A stretch of DNA of 64,000 bases from Alcanivorax sp. S6407 (GTDB lineage: Bacteria; Pseudomonadota; Gammaproteobacteria; Pseudomonadales; Alcanivoracaceae). Below are positions 52,311 through 61,755 of this stretch, piece after piece. The translations under genes were made by a program, and so were the position numbers. Numbering within the stretch: the stretch's first letter is position 1; every line of letters starts with the position of its first letter. The stretch is from assembly GCF_023016115.1 (NCBI RefSeq), contig NZ_JALKBH010000002.1:186001-250000 (forward strand), in the 5' to 3' direction. The notes beneath the pieces were generated by a model. That model was not told where the DNA came from. It saw nothing but the letters and a program-made list of their open reading frames with translations, and did not search any database.

Positions 52311-52495
52311 CTCATCCGTTGTCGAACACTTCATCGCCCATAACCGCGACCTACCTTTGTTCAAGGACAACACTTACAGCCGGCCAACGCCGTCAATTTT
52401 ACTGACTTTTTCGTGTGCATCCGGCACGGCCGTAGCCAGCCAGGAGGGCGGCCGGTAGACTCGTTGGCAATTGCGGGATCAGGAGGAAATGGCGG

Positions 52496-54811
52496 ATGCG
52501 TCTGGTAAAACAACTGGTTGGTGCCATCGTCGCGTCATGTGCGCTATCCACTGCAGCCCTGGCAGCAACACCCGGCTACCAGAAAGACATCCGGCCGATC
52601 TTTGACCAGAAATGCCTGGCCTGCCATGGCTGCTACGATGCCCCCTGCCAGCTCAAGCTGGAAAGCGTCGACGGGCTGGAGCGTGGTGCAAGCAAGATCC
52701 CGGTATATAACGGTGGCCGCGAGGAGAGCATTCCCCCCACCCGCCTCGGCACCGATGCCCAGACGACCGCCCAGTGGCGAGAAAAGGGCTTCTATTCCGT
52801 CATTCACAGCGCCTACGGCATGCGCGGCTCTCTGCTCTACAAGATGCTATCCCTGGGCCACCAGCACGACTTCCCCGCCAACCAGAAACTGCCCAACAAG
52901 ATCCAGCTGGGTATCAAGCGTGAAAACACCTGTCCAAATCCGGAAGAGTTTGAAGACTACGCTGATGACCACCCCATGGAAGGCATGCCGCTGGCCGTTA
53001 CCGGGCTCACCGACAAGGAATTTGAAACCCTGAAACAATGGATGCAGAACGGCGCCCACACCGAAGCGGAGCCCTTGACCCTGTCATCGTCTGAACGGGA
53101 ACAGATCCGGCAATGGGAAAGCCTGCTCAACCATGAGGGCAACCGCCATGCACTGGTCGCCCGTTGGCTGTACGAGCACCTTTATCTTGCCCATCTCTAT
53201 TTCGGAGAGGAAGAAGGGCAACGCCCCGACCATTTCTTCACTCTGGAGCGTTCATCCACCCCGCCCGGCCAACCCCTCGTACCGGTCGCCACCGTACGCC
53301 CCAACGACGAGCCAGCTCACCCCTTCTGGTACCGGCTACGCCCGGTGAGCGGCACGCTGGTGCACAAGACCCACATCACCTTTGCCCTGAACCCGCAGAA
53401 GCTGGCCCGCACCCAGCAGCAATTCTTCTCCAGCCAGTGGCAGGTGGATTCCCTGCCGGGCTACCGCTATGAAAACCGGGCCAACCCCTTTATTACCTTT
53501 GCCGCGATTCCCGCCCGGGCCCGTTATCAATTCATGCTGGATAATGCAGAATATTTTGTCCGTACCTTTATTCGCGGTCCCGTATGCCGCGGGCAAATTG
53601 CCACCGATGTGATTCGCGATCAATTCTGGACCGTGTTCCAGGATCCGCAGCACGACCTGTTCATCACCGATGCCAGCTACCGTGAACAGGTCAGTCCCCT
53701 GCTCGGCCTGCCCGGCCAGGACGAAGATCTGCTGGAAGCCGGGGCGGCCTGGTTCCGCTATAGCGGAGACCGCAATGACTACCTGCGCATGCGCCAACAG
53801 GCCTATGCCAACGCCGAGCCTGCCGGACCCGGCTGGGAATCCATCTGGGCGGGCGAAGGCCAGAATCAGAATGCGCTGCTGACCATTCTGCGCAACCACG
53901 ACAATGCATCGGTACGCAAAGGCCTGCTTGGTGACTACCCGCTGACCACCTGGGTCATGGACTACCCCTTGTTTGAACGCACCTACTACCAGCTGGTGGT
54001 CAATTTCAATGTATTCGGCGCCGTCTCCCATCAGGCCCAGACCCGGCTATATTTCGACCTGATCCGCAACGGTGCCGAACAGAATTTCCTCCGCTACCTG
54101 CCTCGCGAATTGCGCGAGCCGGTCATTAATCACTGGTATCAGGATGGCGGCAAGATTCGTCTGAAAATCAGCTATGCCAGCATTGATACGGAGCACCCCA
54201 CCGCCATCCCGTTCAAGACCAGCACTCCGGTGAATGAATTCAACGCCAACCTGGTACAACGCTTTGCGGCCATCAACGCCAGACCCGATCCGCTGAATCG
54301 CTGCGACAGCGAGCGCTGTTCACGCGATTCTGTAGCCGCCTGGCGGCAGCAGGCCGACAGTGATCTGAGCAAGCTGGCCTCACGCCGCATGGGCAACCTG
54401 CCGGCCATTCAGTATCTGCCTGAAGTCACCATGGTGCGTGTCGAAAATGAGGCCGGTGAACAGGAGATCTATACCCTGTTCCGCAACAGGGCACACAGCA
54501 ACGTAGCGTTCATGTTCAATGAAGATGGCCGTTTCCAGCCGGAACTGGACACCCTGACTCTGTATCCCGGTGTACTCGCCAGTTACCCCAACTTCATGTT
54601 CAACCTGAAGCCATCCGAACTGGCCACCTTTGTTAAACGCATGGATGCCGTGGAAGACGAGGATGACTTTACCCGTCTGGTGGACGATTACGGCATCCGC
54701 CGCACCCATCCCCGTTTCTGGGATTACTTCCATTCCCTGACGCGCTACATGGAACAACATGAACCCAGCCAGGCCGGAGTACTGGACATGAATCGCTACC
54801 AGAATCTGTGA
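52496..54811 (+). CDS. cti: Periplasmic fatty acid cis/trans isomerase
   Basis: This 771-residue protein has a signal peptide (CALSTAALA) and a haem c motif CLACH near residue 40 (KCLACHGCYDAPCQLKLES). The long remainder has the size of Cti from Pseudomonas and Vibrio. Cti converts cis- to trans-unsaturated acyl chains of membrane phospholipids without ATP, stiffening the membrane on exposure to solvents. AGGAGG lies 9 nt before ATG 52496. The gene is single; heptads begin right after the stop. Confidence 0.93.
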   Translation: MRLVKQLVGAIVASCALSTAALAATPGYQKDIRPIFDQKCLACHGCYDAPCQLKLESVDGLERGASKIPVYNGGREESIPPTRLGTDAQTTAQWREKGFYSVIHSAYGMRGSLLYKMLSLGHQHDFPANQKLPNKIQLGIKRENTCPNPEEFEDYADDHPMEGMPLAVTGLTDKEFETLKQWMQNGAHTEAEPLTLSSSEREQIRQWESLLNHEGNRHALVARWLYEHLYLAHLYFGEEEGQRPDHFFTLERSSTPPGQPLVPVATVRPNDEPAHPFWYRLRPVSGTLVHKTHITFALNPQKLARTQQQFFSSQWQVDSLPGYRYENRANPFITFAAIPARARYQFMLDNAEYFVRTFIRGPVCRGQIATDVIRDQFWTVFQDPQHDLFITDASYREQVSPLLGLPGQDEDLLEAGAAWFRYSGDRNDYLRMRQQAYANAEPAGPGWESIWAGEGQNQNALLTILRNHDNASVRKGLLGDYPLTTWVMDYPLFERTYYQLVVNFNVFGAVSHQAQTRLYFDLIRNGAEQNFLRYLPRELREPVINHWYQDGGKIRLKISYASIDTEHPTAIPFKTSTPVNEFNANLVQRFAAINARPDPLNRCDSERCSRDSVAAWRQQADSDLSKLASRRMGNLPAIQYLPEVTMVRVENEAGEQEIYTLFRNRAHSNVAFMFNEDGRFQPELDTLTLYPGVLASYPNFMFNLKPSELATFVKRMDAVEDEDDFTRLVDDYGIRRTHPRFWDYFHSLTRYMEQHEPSQAGVLDMNRYQNL

Positions 54812-54850
54812 CTACGCCAGATGCTGGACGCCGGATGCCTGACGCTAAAA
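54810..54850 (+). repeat. Heptad array after cti
   Basis: Right after the TGA come ACGCCAG, ATGCTGG, ACGCCGG, ATGCCTG, ACGCTAA and AAGC, in gene sense and 7 bp apart. Confidence 0.85.
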
Positions 54851-54934
54851 GCAAAACCGGTTTTGCCACAGAGAACACAGAGTTCACTGGGTAAAAACAG
54901 GATGTTCCTGCCCATTCAAGGGGTAATTCTGAAT

Positions 54935-55008
54935 TTCTGTGGGAGCGTGCTTGCACGCGAAGTGTACTTGAGAGTGCTCAATTCGCGTGCAAGCACGCTC
55001 CCACAGAA
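54935..55008. repeat. Perfect inverted REP pair (REPIN)
   Basis: Two 27-bp arms are exact inverted complements: left 54935-54961 starting TTCTGTGGGAGCG, right 54982-55008 ending CGCTCCCACAGAA. They are separated by 20 bp, and each arm contains its own GTGCTTGCAC palindrome. Confidence 0.9.
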
Positions 55009-55040
55009 TCCCCGACAACATGACAGAGCACCCATGCCCT

Positions 55041-55090
55041 TTCCTTGTAGCTTGTAGCTCATAGCTCGTGGCTCATAGCTCACAGCTGCT
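55041..55090 (+). repeat. AGCT-type heptads upstream of the transporter operon
   Basis: The units TTGTAGC, TTGTAGC, TCATAGC, TCGTGGC, TCATAGC, TCACAGC are 7 bp apart. The array does not abut a gene end, like the one at 36054. Between 55091 and 55215 no clear promoter or riboswitch was seen. Confidence 0.75.
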
Positions 55091-55215
55091 TCGCCTTCCA
55101 GTGGCGCCCTGGTGGCCCGGTTCTATATACTTCGCCTGTCGCGTATCGCCGGGCCCGCGACACCATCTATTTCATCCCCCCGCCCGGTAAGCCTCCCTAT
55201 TGAACGGAGCTGACA

Positions 55216-56091
55216 ATGCGTTTCAAGATTCTTGCCACCCTGCTGGCAGCGGTGTTGCTGTCTGCCTGTAGCGAACAGCCCCACCTGGGCACCTTCACCT
55301 TTACCGCCATTCCCGATCAGGATGAGTCACAGCTTGAAAAGCGCTTCGGCGTGGTGGCCCTGTATCTGGAAGACCAGCTGGGCGTACCGGTCAAATATGT
55401 GCCGGTGAAATCCTACGCAGCTGCGGTCACCGCCTTCCGTAACGACGAAGTACAGATGGCCTGGTTCGGTGGTCTGTCCGGCGTGCAGGCCCGACGCCTG
55501 GTACCCGGCTCCGAGGCGATCGCCCAGGGCCAGGAAGACACCGCCTTCAAGAGCTACTTCATTGCCAACACCAGCACCGGGCTGGAAGCCGGTGACACCC
55601 TCACCGAAGCCTTCACCGAGCAACCCTCTTTCACCTTCGGTTCCAAGGGCAGCACCTCAGGCCGCCTGATGCCGGAATTCTATCTGCGCGAAACCTTCGG
55701 CCAAGCGCCGGACGCCCTGTTCGACAAGGTGGGCTTCTCCGGCGATCACAGCCGCACCATCGCCCTGGTACAGAGCGGCGCCTATGCCACTGGCGCAGTG
55801 AATTTCAAGGTGTGGGAGCGTGAACTGGAAGAAGGCAAGATCGATACCAGCAAGGTGAAGGTAATCTGGGAAACTCCGGCCTACCCTGACTACCACTGGA
55901 CCGTGCGCGGCACGCTGGATCACAAGTTCGGTGAAGGCTTCACTCAGCGTGTCACCGATGCCCTGCTGGCCATTGAAGATCCGGTACTGCTCAGCGCCTT
56001 TCCGCGGGAGAAGTTCATCCCCGCCAGCAACGATGACTATGCGCCTATCGAAGCTACCGCTCAGGAAATCGGACTGCTGGACGCACCCTGA
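55216..56091 (+). CDS. PhnD-like substrate-binding lipoprotein, putative selenate/selenite ABC transporter
   Basis: This 291-residue lipoprotein has lipobox LLSAC and is a periplasmic binding protein of the PhnD type (FTFTAIPDQDESQLEKRFGV, then WFGGLSGVQARR, and GSKGSTSGRLMPEFYL). This form is the one I associate with putative selenate transporters next to selD. CGGAG lies 7 nt before ATG 55216. It is first of an operon with ATPase and permease genes and the SelD fusion 3 kb downstream. Phosphonate or phosphite cannot be excluded as ligand. Confidence 0.85.
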   Translation: MRFKILATLLAAVLLSACSEQPHLGTFTFTAIPDQDESQLEKRFGVVALYLEDQLGVPVKYVPVKSYAAAVTAFRNDEVQMAWFGGLSGVQARRLVPGSEAIAQGQEDTAFKSYFIANTSTGLEAGDTLTEAFTEQPSFTFGSKGSTSGRLMPEFYLRETFGQAPDALFDKVGFSGDHSRTIALVQSGAYATGAVNFKVWERELEEGKIDTSKVKVIWETPAYPDYHWTVRGTLDHKFGEGFTQRVTDALLAIEDPVLLSAFPREKFIPASNDDYAPIEATAQEIGLLDAP

Positions 56092-56093
56092 TC

Positions 56094-56741
56094 GTGTTTC
56101 AGTTCGAACAGGCACGGCTTGGCCATCCCGGCCAGGCCGTGTTTGATAACCTGACCCTGCAGATCAAGGCGGGGGAAAAAGTGGCTTTACTCGGCCCCTC
56201 CGGCGCGGGTAAATCCACCCTGCTCAGCGCCCTGCGAAGCCAGCAACCTGACACTGTTGCCTGGTGCCCGCAGGATGCTGACCTGGTACCCATGCTCAGC
56301 GTGTTTCACAACATCTACATGGGCGCTCTGGATCGTCATCACAGTTTCCATAATCTGCGCAATCTGGTCTGGCCTTCCCGCCAGCACAAACAGGCCATCG
56401 GCGAGCTGAGCGATGAGCTGGGGCTGGCAGAAAAACTGTTCACCAGTGTGGACCGCTTGTCCGGCGGACAGGCTCAGCGCGTGGCCCTGGGCCGCGCCAT
56501 CTACACACGGCGCAACATCCTGCTTGCTGACGAACCGGTTTCCAATGTGGATGAGCATCAGGGGCTCGCCCTGCTGCAACAGACACTGGAACGGCATGAC
56601 ACTGGTGTGGTCGCCCTGCATGACCGGCAACTGGCCCTGGAGACTTGCTCCCGCATCATCGGCCTGCGCGATGGCGCCATTGTCCTGGATGCCCCTTGCT
56701 CGTCATTGGCACTGGCGGATCTGGACGCCCTCTACCAATGA
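56094..56741 (+). CDS. ABC transporter ATPase, PhnC-like
   Basis: This 215-residue ATPase has Walker A GPSGAGKST, signature LSGGQAQR, Walker B ILLADEP and switch His (ALHD). It starts at GTG 56094, two bases after the binding-protein stop, without a clear ribosome site, so translation is probably coupled. It energises uptake through the permease. Confidence 0.9.
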   Translation: MFQFEQARLGHPGQAVFDNLTLQIKAGEKVALLGPSGAGKSTLLSALRSQQPDTVAWCPQDADLVPMLSVFHNIYMGALDRHHSFHNLRNLVWPSRQHKQAIGELSDELGLAEKLFTSVDRLSGGQAQRVALGRAIYTRRNILLADEPVSNVDEHQGLALLQQTLERHDTGVVALHDRQLALETCSRIIGLRDGAIVLDAPCSSLALADLDALYQ

Positions 56742-58234
56742 CCCCGGCGCTCAACACTACCGCCAGTGGCTGGCGCCGCGTGAGTGGTGCTCTGGCACTT
56801 GTGGGCCTGCTGGCATTGCTGTTGGCGGATCTGGAAATCACCCGCGTTTCTCCCGGCCATGAACTGCTGCGCATCAGTCAGGGATTCCTGAGTCCGGATT
56901 TTTTCTCCACAGAATTTCTCTGGCGAGCCATCGCCAACACTCTGGCCTTCGCCTGGCAGGGCACCGCCCTGGGCGCAGTGGCCGGGTTTGCCATGGCGGT
57001 GTTCTGGCACTGGCGGGCAGTGCGTGCGGCAGCCGCCAGCGTTCGTGCGGTGCATGAACTGTTCTGGGGGCTGTTACTGTTGCAGCTCACCGGGCTCAAT
57101 ACCGTCACCGCGGTACTGGCCATCGCCATTCCCTACAGTGGCATCTTTGCCAAGGTGTTTGGCGAATTTCTCGAAGAAGCCGATCCAGCACCGGCTGCCG
57201 CCCTGCCCTCTGGCAGTCATCCCCTGAGCGTGTTTTTCTTTGCCCGCCTGCCGCTGGTGTGGCAAGCCTTCAAGGCTTACGGCGGCTACCGACTGGAATG
57301 TGCCATCCGGGCCTCAGCCATTCTTGGCTTCATCGGCTTGCCGACCCTGGGCTTTCATCTGGAAACCGCCTTTCGCGAAGGCCATTACGATCAGGGCGCC
57401 GCGCTGCTGTATCTGTTTTTCCTGCTCATCTTTACCCTGCGCTGGTGGCTGCGCCCCTCCCTGATCCCGGTCTATCTGATTGCAGCCGTTGTCTGGGCTC
57501 CGCCTTTGGTGAATCTCAATCCGGATATCCTGGTGCGCTTTGTCAGCCACGACCTGGTGCCCGCGCCCCTGCGCCAGGGCGGCGGTATGGCAGAGCTTGC
57601 CCACTGGTTCGCCATGTTATGGCAACAACAGCTCTGGCCCGGATTGTGGCAAACCCTGGTGCTGGGCATGGCGGCCCTGCTTGTCACCGCCTTGCTGTCA
57701 TTATTGATGTTCCCACTCATTTCACCGCTGTTTGGCAATCGCCTTTCGCGGCTGGGTGGCCATGGCCTGCTGGTGGTACTGCGCACCACGCCGGAATTCT
57801 TTCTCGCCTTCTTTTTCCTGATTTTGCTTGGCCCATCCATGCTGCCCGGCATCCTCGCCCTGGCCTTGCACACCGGCGCCATCGTGGCCCACCTGACCGG
57901 CCGCTTCAGCGAAAACCTGCATTTGCGCGCCGACGCCCCCAGCGGCCTCAATCGATACGCCTTTGAAGTGCTACCCCGCATCAGCCCCAACCTGCTGGCC
58001 TTTCTGCTTTACCGCTGGGAAGTGATCATGCGCGAGACGGCAGTACTGGGGATCCTCGGCATTCATACGCTTGGGTTCTACATCGATTCCAGCGTGGCCG
58101 AGTTCCGCTTTGACCGCACCCTGGTCCTGATCCTCGCCACCGTGATGCTGAACTTGCTGGTGGATGCCATTTCACGGGCTCTGCGCAAACGGCTAAGGCT
58201 GAGGAACGCTGGATGCCAGATGCCGGATGCCTGA
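56738..58234 (+). CDS. Double-length ABC permease (tandem PhnE-like domains)
   Basis: This 498-residue permease holds two membrane domains in one chain, each with an EAA-like loop. The first half has AYGGYRLECAIRASAILGFIG and the second RWEVIMRETAVLGILGIHTLG. PhnE proteins are usually about half this length and act as dimers. The ATG overlaps the ATPase stop (ATGA). The last codons (RNAGCQMPDA) are encoded by ATGCC heptads, so a repeat has replaced or extended the C terminus. Confidence 0.87.
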   Translation: MTPALNTTASGWRRVSGALALVGLLALLLADLEITRVSPGHELLRISQGFLSPDFFSTEFLWRAIANTLAFAWQGTALGAVAGFAMAVFWHWRAVRAAAASVRAVHELFWGLLLLQLTGLNTVTAVLAIAIPYSGIFAKVFGEFLEEADPAPAAALPSGSHPLSVFFFARLPLVWQAFKAYGGYRLECAIRASAILGFIGLPTLGFHLETAFREGHYDQGAALLYLFFLLIFTLRWWLRPSLIPVYLIAAVVWAPPLVNLNPDILVRFVSHDLVPAPLRQGGGMAELAHWFAMLWQQQLWPGLWQTLVLGMAALLVTALLSLLMFPLISPLFGNRLSRLGGHGLLVVLRTTPEFFLAFFFLILLGPSMLPGILALALHTGAIVAHLTGRFSENLHLRADAPSGLNRYAFEVLPRISPNLLAFLLYRWEVIMRETAVLGILGIHTLGFYIDSSVAEFRFDRTLVLILATVMLNLLVDAISRALRKRLRLRNAGCQMPDA

Positions 58235-58346
58235 CGCCAGACATCGTCACTGCAAAGGTTGGAGCATCTGCAAAGGGCCTTTATCCTGTAGGCGGCTTTT
58301 ATCTATTTAGCGCCCGGCCCAAGGCGTCCGGCATCCAGCGTTCAAA
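58203..58346. repeat. MITE-like element with inverted heptad ends
   Basis: Left end GAACGCTGGATGCC (about 58203-58216), extended by ATGCC heptads, is the exact complement of right end GGCATCCAGCGTTC (about 58331-58344). The roughly 115-bp interior has no gene. It overlaps the permease stop codon and ends 12 bp before the next start codon. Confidence 0.7.
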
Positions 58347-58358
58347 CCAAGGATCTCC

Positions 58359-59132
58359 ATGAAGCTTTACCAGGTTGATGCCTTCACCTCCTCTCTGTTC
58401 GGCGGTAACCCTGCCGCCGTTGTGCCATTGGATGAATGGTTGGATGACAGCCTGCTGCAGAATATCGCACTGGAGAACAATCTCTCAGAGACGGCCTTTA
58501 TCGTGCCGGATGAGCAGGGTTACGCGCTGCGCTGGTTTACTCCCACCGTAGAGGTAGACCTGTGTGGGCATGCTACCCTGGCCGCCGCCTGGGTGGTTTT
58601 CAATGCCCTCGGTTTTCCCGGCGAACGTGTCCGTTTCAGTTCCGCCTCCGGCCCCTTGTTTGTCAGCCGTGACGGCAATCGCCTGACGATGGATTTTCCT
58701 GCCCGACCTGGCAAACCGATTGTCGATCTGCAGCCATTGCAAACGGCGCTGGGTGTGGAGATCAGCGCCGCCCTGCAGTCCCGCGATACCCTCGTGGTAC
58801 TCGATAGCGCCGAACAGGTCAGGGAATTCCAGCCCGACCTGCACGCCATCGCCCAGCTGGATACCTTTGCCGTCATGATCACCGCTCGTGGCGAGGACTG
58901 TGATTTTGTCAGTCGTTTCTTTGCCCCGGCAAAAGGGGTGCCTGAAGATCCGGTCACCGGCTCCGCCCATTGCACCCTGGTACCCTACTGGGCCGAACAA
59001 CTTGGCAAGACTCAACTGCATGCCCGACAAGTGTCTGCCCGCGGCGGCGAACTGTTTTGCAGCCTTGATGGCGACCGGGTCAGCCTCAGTGGCGAAGCGC
59101 GCTGCTATCTGAAAGGTGAAATCCTGCTGTGA
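58359..59132 (+). CDS. PhzF-family isomerase/epimerase-like protein
   Basis: This 257-residue protein has the PhzF fold: QVDAFTSSLFGGNPAAVV, catalytic Glu in SETAF, CGHAT and DPVTGSAHCTL. Known members isomerise small acids such as the phenazine precursor, but most have unknown substrates. AAGGA lies 6 nt before ATG 58359. The stop overlaps the SelD fusion start by one base (TGATG), so the two are translated together, suggesting a shared pathway. Confidence 0.88.
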   Translation: MKLYQVDAFTSSLFGGNPAAVVPLDEWLDDSLLQNIALENNLSETAFIVPDEQGYALRWFTPTVEVDLCGHATLAAAWVVFNALGFPGERVRFSSASGPLFVSRDGNRLTMDFPARPGKPIVDLQPLQTALGVEISAALQSRDTLVVLDSAEQVREFQPDLHAIAQLDTFAVMITARGEDCDFVSRFFAPAKGVPEDPVTGSAHCTLVPYWAEQLGKTQLHARQVSARGGELFCSLDGDRVSLSGEARCYLKGEILL

Positions 59133-61303
59133 TGCCCTCTCCCGCCAATCTGGATCTGGTGTTCGTTGGTGGCGGTCATAGCCACTGCCTGACACTGCGC
59201 ATGCTGGCCATGAAGCCGATCCCCGGGGTGCGCATCACCCTGGTATCGCCCGATCCGCTCAGTGCCTACTCCGGCATGTTGCCGGGCCTGATCGCCGGCC
59301 ACTACGCCCTGGAAGAGACTCATGTGGATCTCTACCGCCTGTGCATCGCCACCGGCGCCCGGTTTGTCCAGGCGGCGGTGACCGCCATCGACAGCAGCCA
59401 GCGCCGCCTGAGCCTCAGCGATGGCAGCCAGCTGGACTATGACTGGCTGAGTCTGGATGTGGGCGCCACCCCGGATCTGACGCCCCTGGGAGAGACCTTG
59501 CCGGAGCAGGTAGTGCCGGTAAAACCGGTCAGTAATTTTTACCAGCGCTGGCAGCAGTGGATCGCTCACAGCGATGAAGACACCCTCGCCGTGGTCGGTG
59601 CCGGTGCCGGCGGTACCGAGATGGTTCTGGCCATTGCCGAATATGCCCGCCAGCACCACAAACCGGTGTCACTATCACTGGTTTCCGGCAGCACCCTGCT
59701 GCCCGGCTTTGCCAGCAGCGTGCGTCGCAAGATGCAGCAACGGCTGAGTGATTACGGCATCCAGCTGCTGGAGAACACTCAGGTTCGACATCAACGGGGC
59801 GTGCTGATGGCCAACGACACGCCGCTGCAGGCCGATCAGGTGTTGTGGTGCACCGGCGTGCGTGGCATCGCCCTGTTCCGGCACAGTGATCTGGACTGTG
59901 ACGACAAGGGCTTTGTGAAGGTGCATGCCACGCTGCAAAGTCACACCGACCCGCGCATCTTCGCCGCGGGTGACTGTGCCGCCTTCCCGCAGCCGTTACC
60001 CAAGGCCGGGGTCTATGCGGTGCGCCAGGCGGCTACCCTTGCCCATAATTTACGTGTTGCCCTGCAGGGCCAGCCGCTGAAAGCCTACCGCCCGCAAACG
60101 CGATTTCTTTCCCTGCTTTCAGCCGGCGGCAAAGATGCGGTCGCCAGCCGCGGCGGGGCACTGAGTGTGGCGGGCCCGCTGATCTGGCAGTGGAAAGACC
60201 GTATCGACCGTGCCTTCATGGACAAATTCGATCGCCAGTTGCCCGCCATGGCGCCTGCGACTGCGGATCCAGAGGCGCTGCATTGCTCCGGGTGTGGAGC
60301 CAAGGTGGGTAGTGGTGCGCTGACCGACGCCCTTTCCTCGCTGCAGCCCCACCGTAACCCGGGCATCGAAGCCGGGGTCGACGCCGCCGACGATGCGGCC
60401 GTCATCCACTGGCCCGCGGATCATCAACTGGTACAGAGCCTGGATTTTTTTCCGGCCTTCATTGATGAGCCCTATCGCTTTGGCCGTATCGCGGCGCTAC
60501 ACAGTCTCAGTGATCTCTACGCCATGAATGCCACGCCGCATTCTGCGCTGGCCAACATTACCCTGGGCTGGAATCACCCGCGCCTGCAGGGCCGTGACAT
60601 GGCCCGCCTGATGGCCGGGGCGGTAGACGAACTAAACCGCGCACACTGTACCCTGGTGGGCGGCCATACCATCGAGGGCCCGCAAATGGCGGCGGGCTTT
60701 ACCGTGAATGGTGCGGCCCCGCCCGATCGCCTGTGGCACAAAAACGGCGCGCGACCTGGCGACACGCTGATCCTCACCAAGCCCATCGGCAGTGGTGTCC
60801 AACTGGCCGCCATGATGCATGGCCACAAACTGCGCGGAGACTGGCTGGCCACCACCCTGGAAACGCTGTTGCAGAGTAATGGTCCAGCTCAGCAAGCCCT
60901 GGCAGAAAGCACCGTGCATGCCTGCACCGATATCACCGGCTTTGGTCTGCTTGGCCACCTGATCGAGATTTGCCAGCAGAGTCAGGTCAGCATGGCGCTG
61001 GATAGCAGCTGCGTCCCCCTGTTGCCCGGGACCCTGGAATTGATCGACAACGGAGTGGCCAGCACCCTGAGTGAAGCCAACCGCCATGCCCTGCTCCACT
61101 GTCAAAATCACGCCAGCGTGTCCGATGCCGTACTCACGGCATTGTGTGATCCGCAAACCAGTGGAGGCCTGCTGTTTTGCGTGCCGAACGAAGATGCAAA
61201 AGATGCACTGCAACGTTTGGCGATGAACGGCGTCACTGGCTGCGTTATCGGTAAAGTCCTTGTAAAAGATGAGAAAAACGCGGCAGCAATTCTTATATCC
61301 TGA
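59132..61303 (+). CDS. selD: FAD/NAD oxidoreductase-SelD (selenide, water dikinase) fusion
   Basis: This protein of 723 residues has two parts. Residues 1 to about 375 form a pyridine-nucleotide-disulfide-type oxidoreductase (LVFVGGGHSHCLTLR, VVGAGAGGTEM, FAAGDCAAFPQPLP). Residues from about 380 form SelD, beginning CSGCGAKVG, with ATP/metal motifs DDAAVI, YAMNATPHSALANI and CDITGFGLLGHL-like (CTDITGFG). SelD makes selenophosphate from selenide and ATP for Sec or selenouridine in tRNA. The flavoprotein half might supply selenide. The start overlaps the PhzF gene (TGATG). Confidence 0.93.
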   Translation: MPSPANLDLVFVGGGHSHCLTLRMLAMKPIPGVRITLVSPDPLSAYSGMLPGLIAGHYALEETHVDLYRLCIATGARFVQAAVTAIDSSQRRLSLSDGSQLDYDWLSLDVGATPDLTPLGETLPEQVVPVKPVSNFYQRWQQWIAHSDEDTLAVVGAGAGGTEMVLAIAEYARQHHKPVSLSLVSGSTLLPGFASSVRRKMQQRLSDYGIQLLENTQVRHQRGVLMANDTPLQADQVLWCTGVRGIALFRHSDLDCDDKGFVKVHATLQSHTDPRIFAAGDCAAFPQPLPKAGVYAVRQAATLAHNLRVALQGQPLKAYRPQTRFLSLLSAGGKDAVASRGGALSVAGPLIWQWKDRIDRAFMDKFDRQLPAMAPATADPEALHCSGCGAKVGSGALTDALSSLQPHRNPGIEAGVDAADDAAVIHWPADHQLVQSLDFFPAFIDEPYRFGRIAALHSLSDLYAMNATPHSALANITLGWNHPRLQGRDMARLMAGAVDELNRAHCTLVGGHTIEGPQMAAGFTVNGAAPPDRLWHKNGARPGDTLILTKPIGSGVQLAAMMHGHKLRGDWLATTLETLLQSNGPAQQALAESTVHACTDITGFGLLGHLIEICQQSQVSMALDSSCVPLLPGTLELIDNGVASTLSEANRHALLHCQNHASVSDAVLTALCDPQTSGGLLFCVPNEDAKDALQRLAMNGVTGCVIGKVLVKDEKNAAAILIS

Positions 61304-61351
61304 CGTCAAACTGGTAGCGTAATCATCAACCAAGCCATCAGGAGAAATTTC

Positions 61352-61741
61352 ATGACCAAGCGTCTGACAGGCCTTGTTACTGCGTTCGTGCTGCTCTTCA
61401 TGCAGCTACTGGTTGTCCCCACGGCCCACGCCGCCATGGTCGGCAACGACGCGGTGATTCAGCAACAGGATCGTGCTGAACTCAAAGCCAAAGTGATGCA
61501 GGTGATGGACCACAAAGCCGCCGCACAAACCCTGGAAAAATACGGCGTCGACAAAGAGCAAGTGAGCCAGCGCCTGGACAAGCTCACGGATCAGGAACTG
61601 CAGCAACTTGCCCAACAGGCTGATGAACTGCCCGCCGGCCAAAGTGTGCTCGGCGCTGTGGTACTGATCCTCGTCATCCTTATCGTGCTGGATCTGCTGG
61701 GTGCCACCAATATCTTCCCGGCGATTCAACCGGTGAACTGA
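61352..61741 (+). CDS. PA2779-like small membrane protein
   Basis: This 129-residue protein has a signal peptide (LLVVPTAHA), a soluble helical segment and a hydrophobic helix near the end (VLGAVVLILVILIVLDLLG). It matches the PA2779-type family always found beside PA2778-type peptidases, as here. CAGGAG lies before ATG 61352. Function unknown. Confidence 0.84.
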   Translation: MTKRLTGLVTAFVLLFMQLLVVPTAHAAMVGNDAVIQQQDRAELKAKVMQVMDHKAAAQTLEKYGVDKEQVSQRLDKLTDQELQQLAQQADELPAGQSVLGAVVLILVILIVLDLLGATNIFPAIQPVN

Positions 61742-61755
61742 TTGGGGTGATTGCC

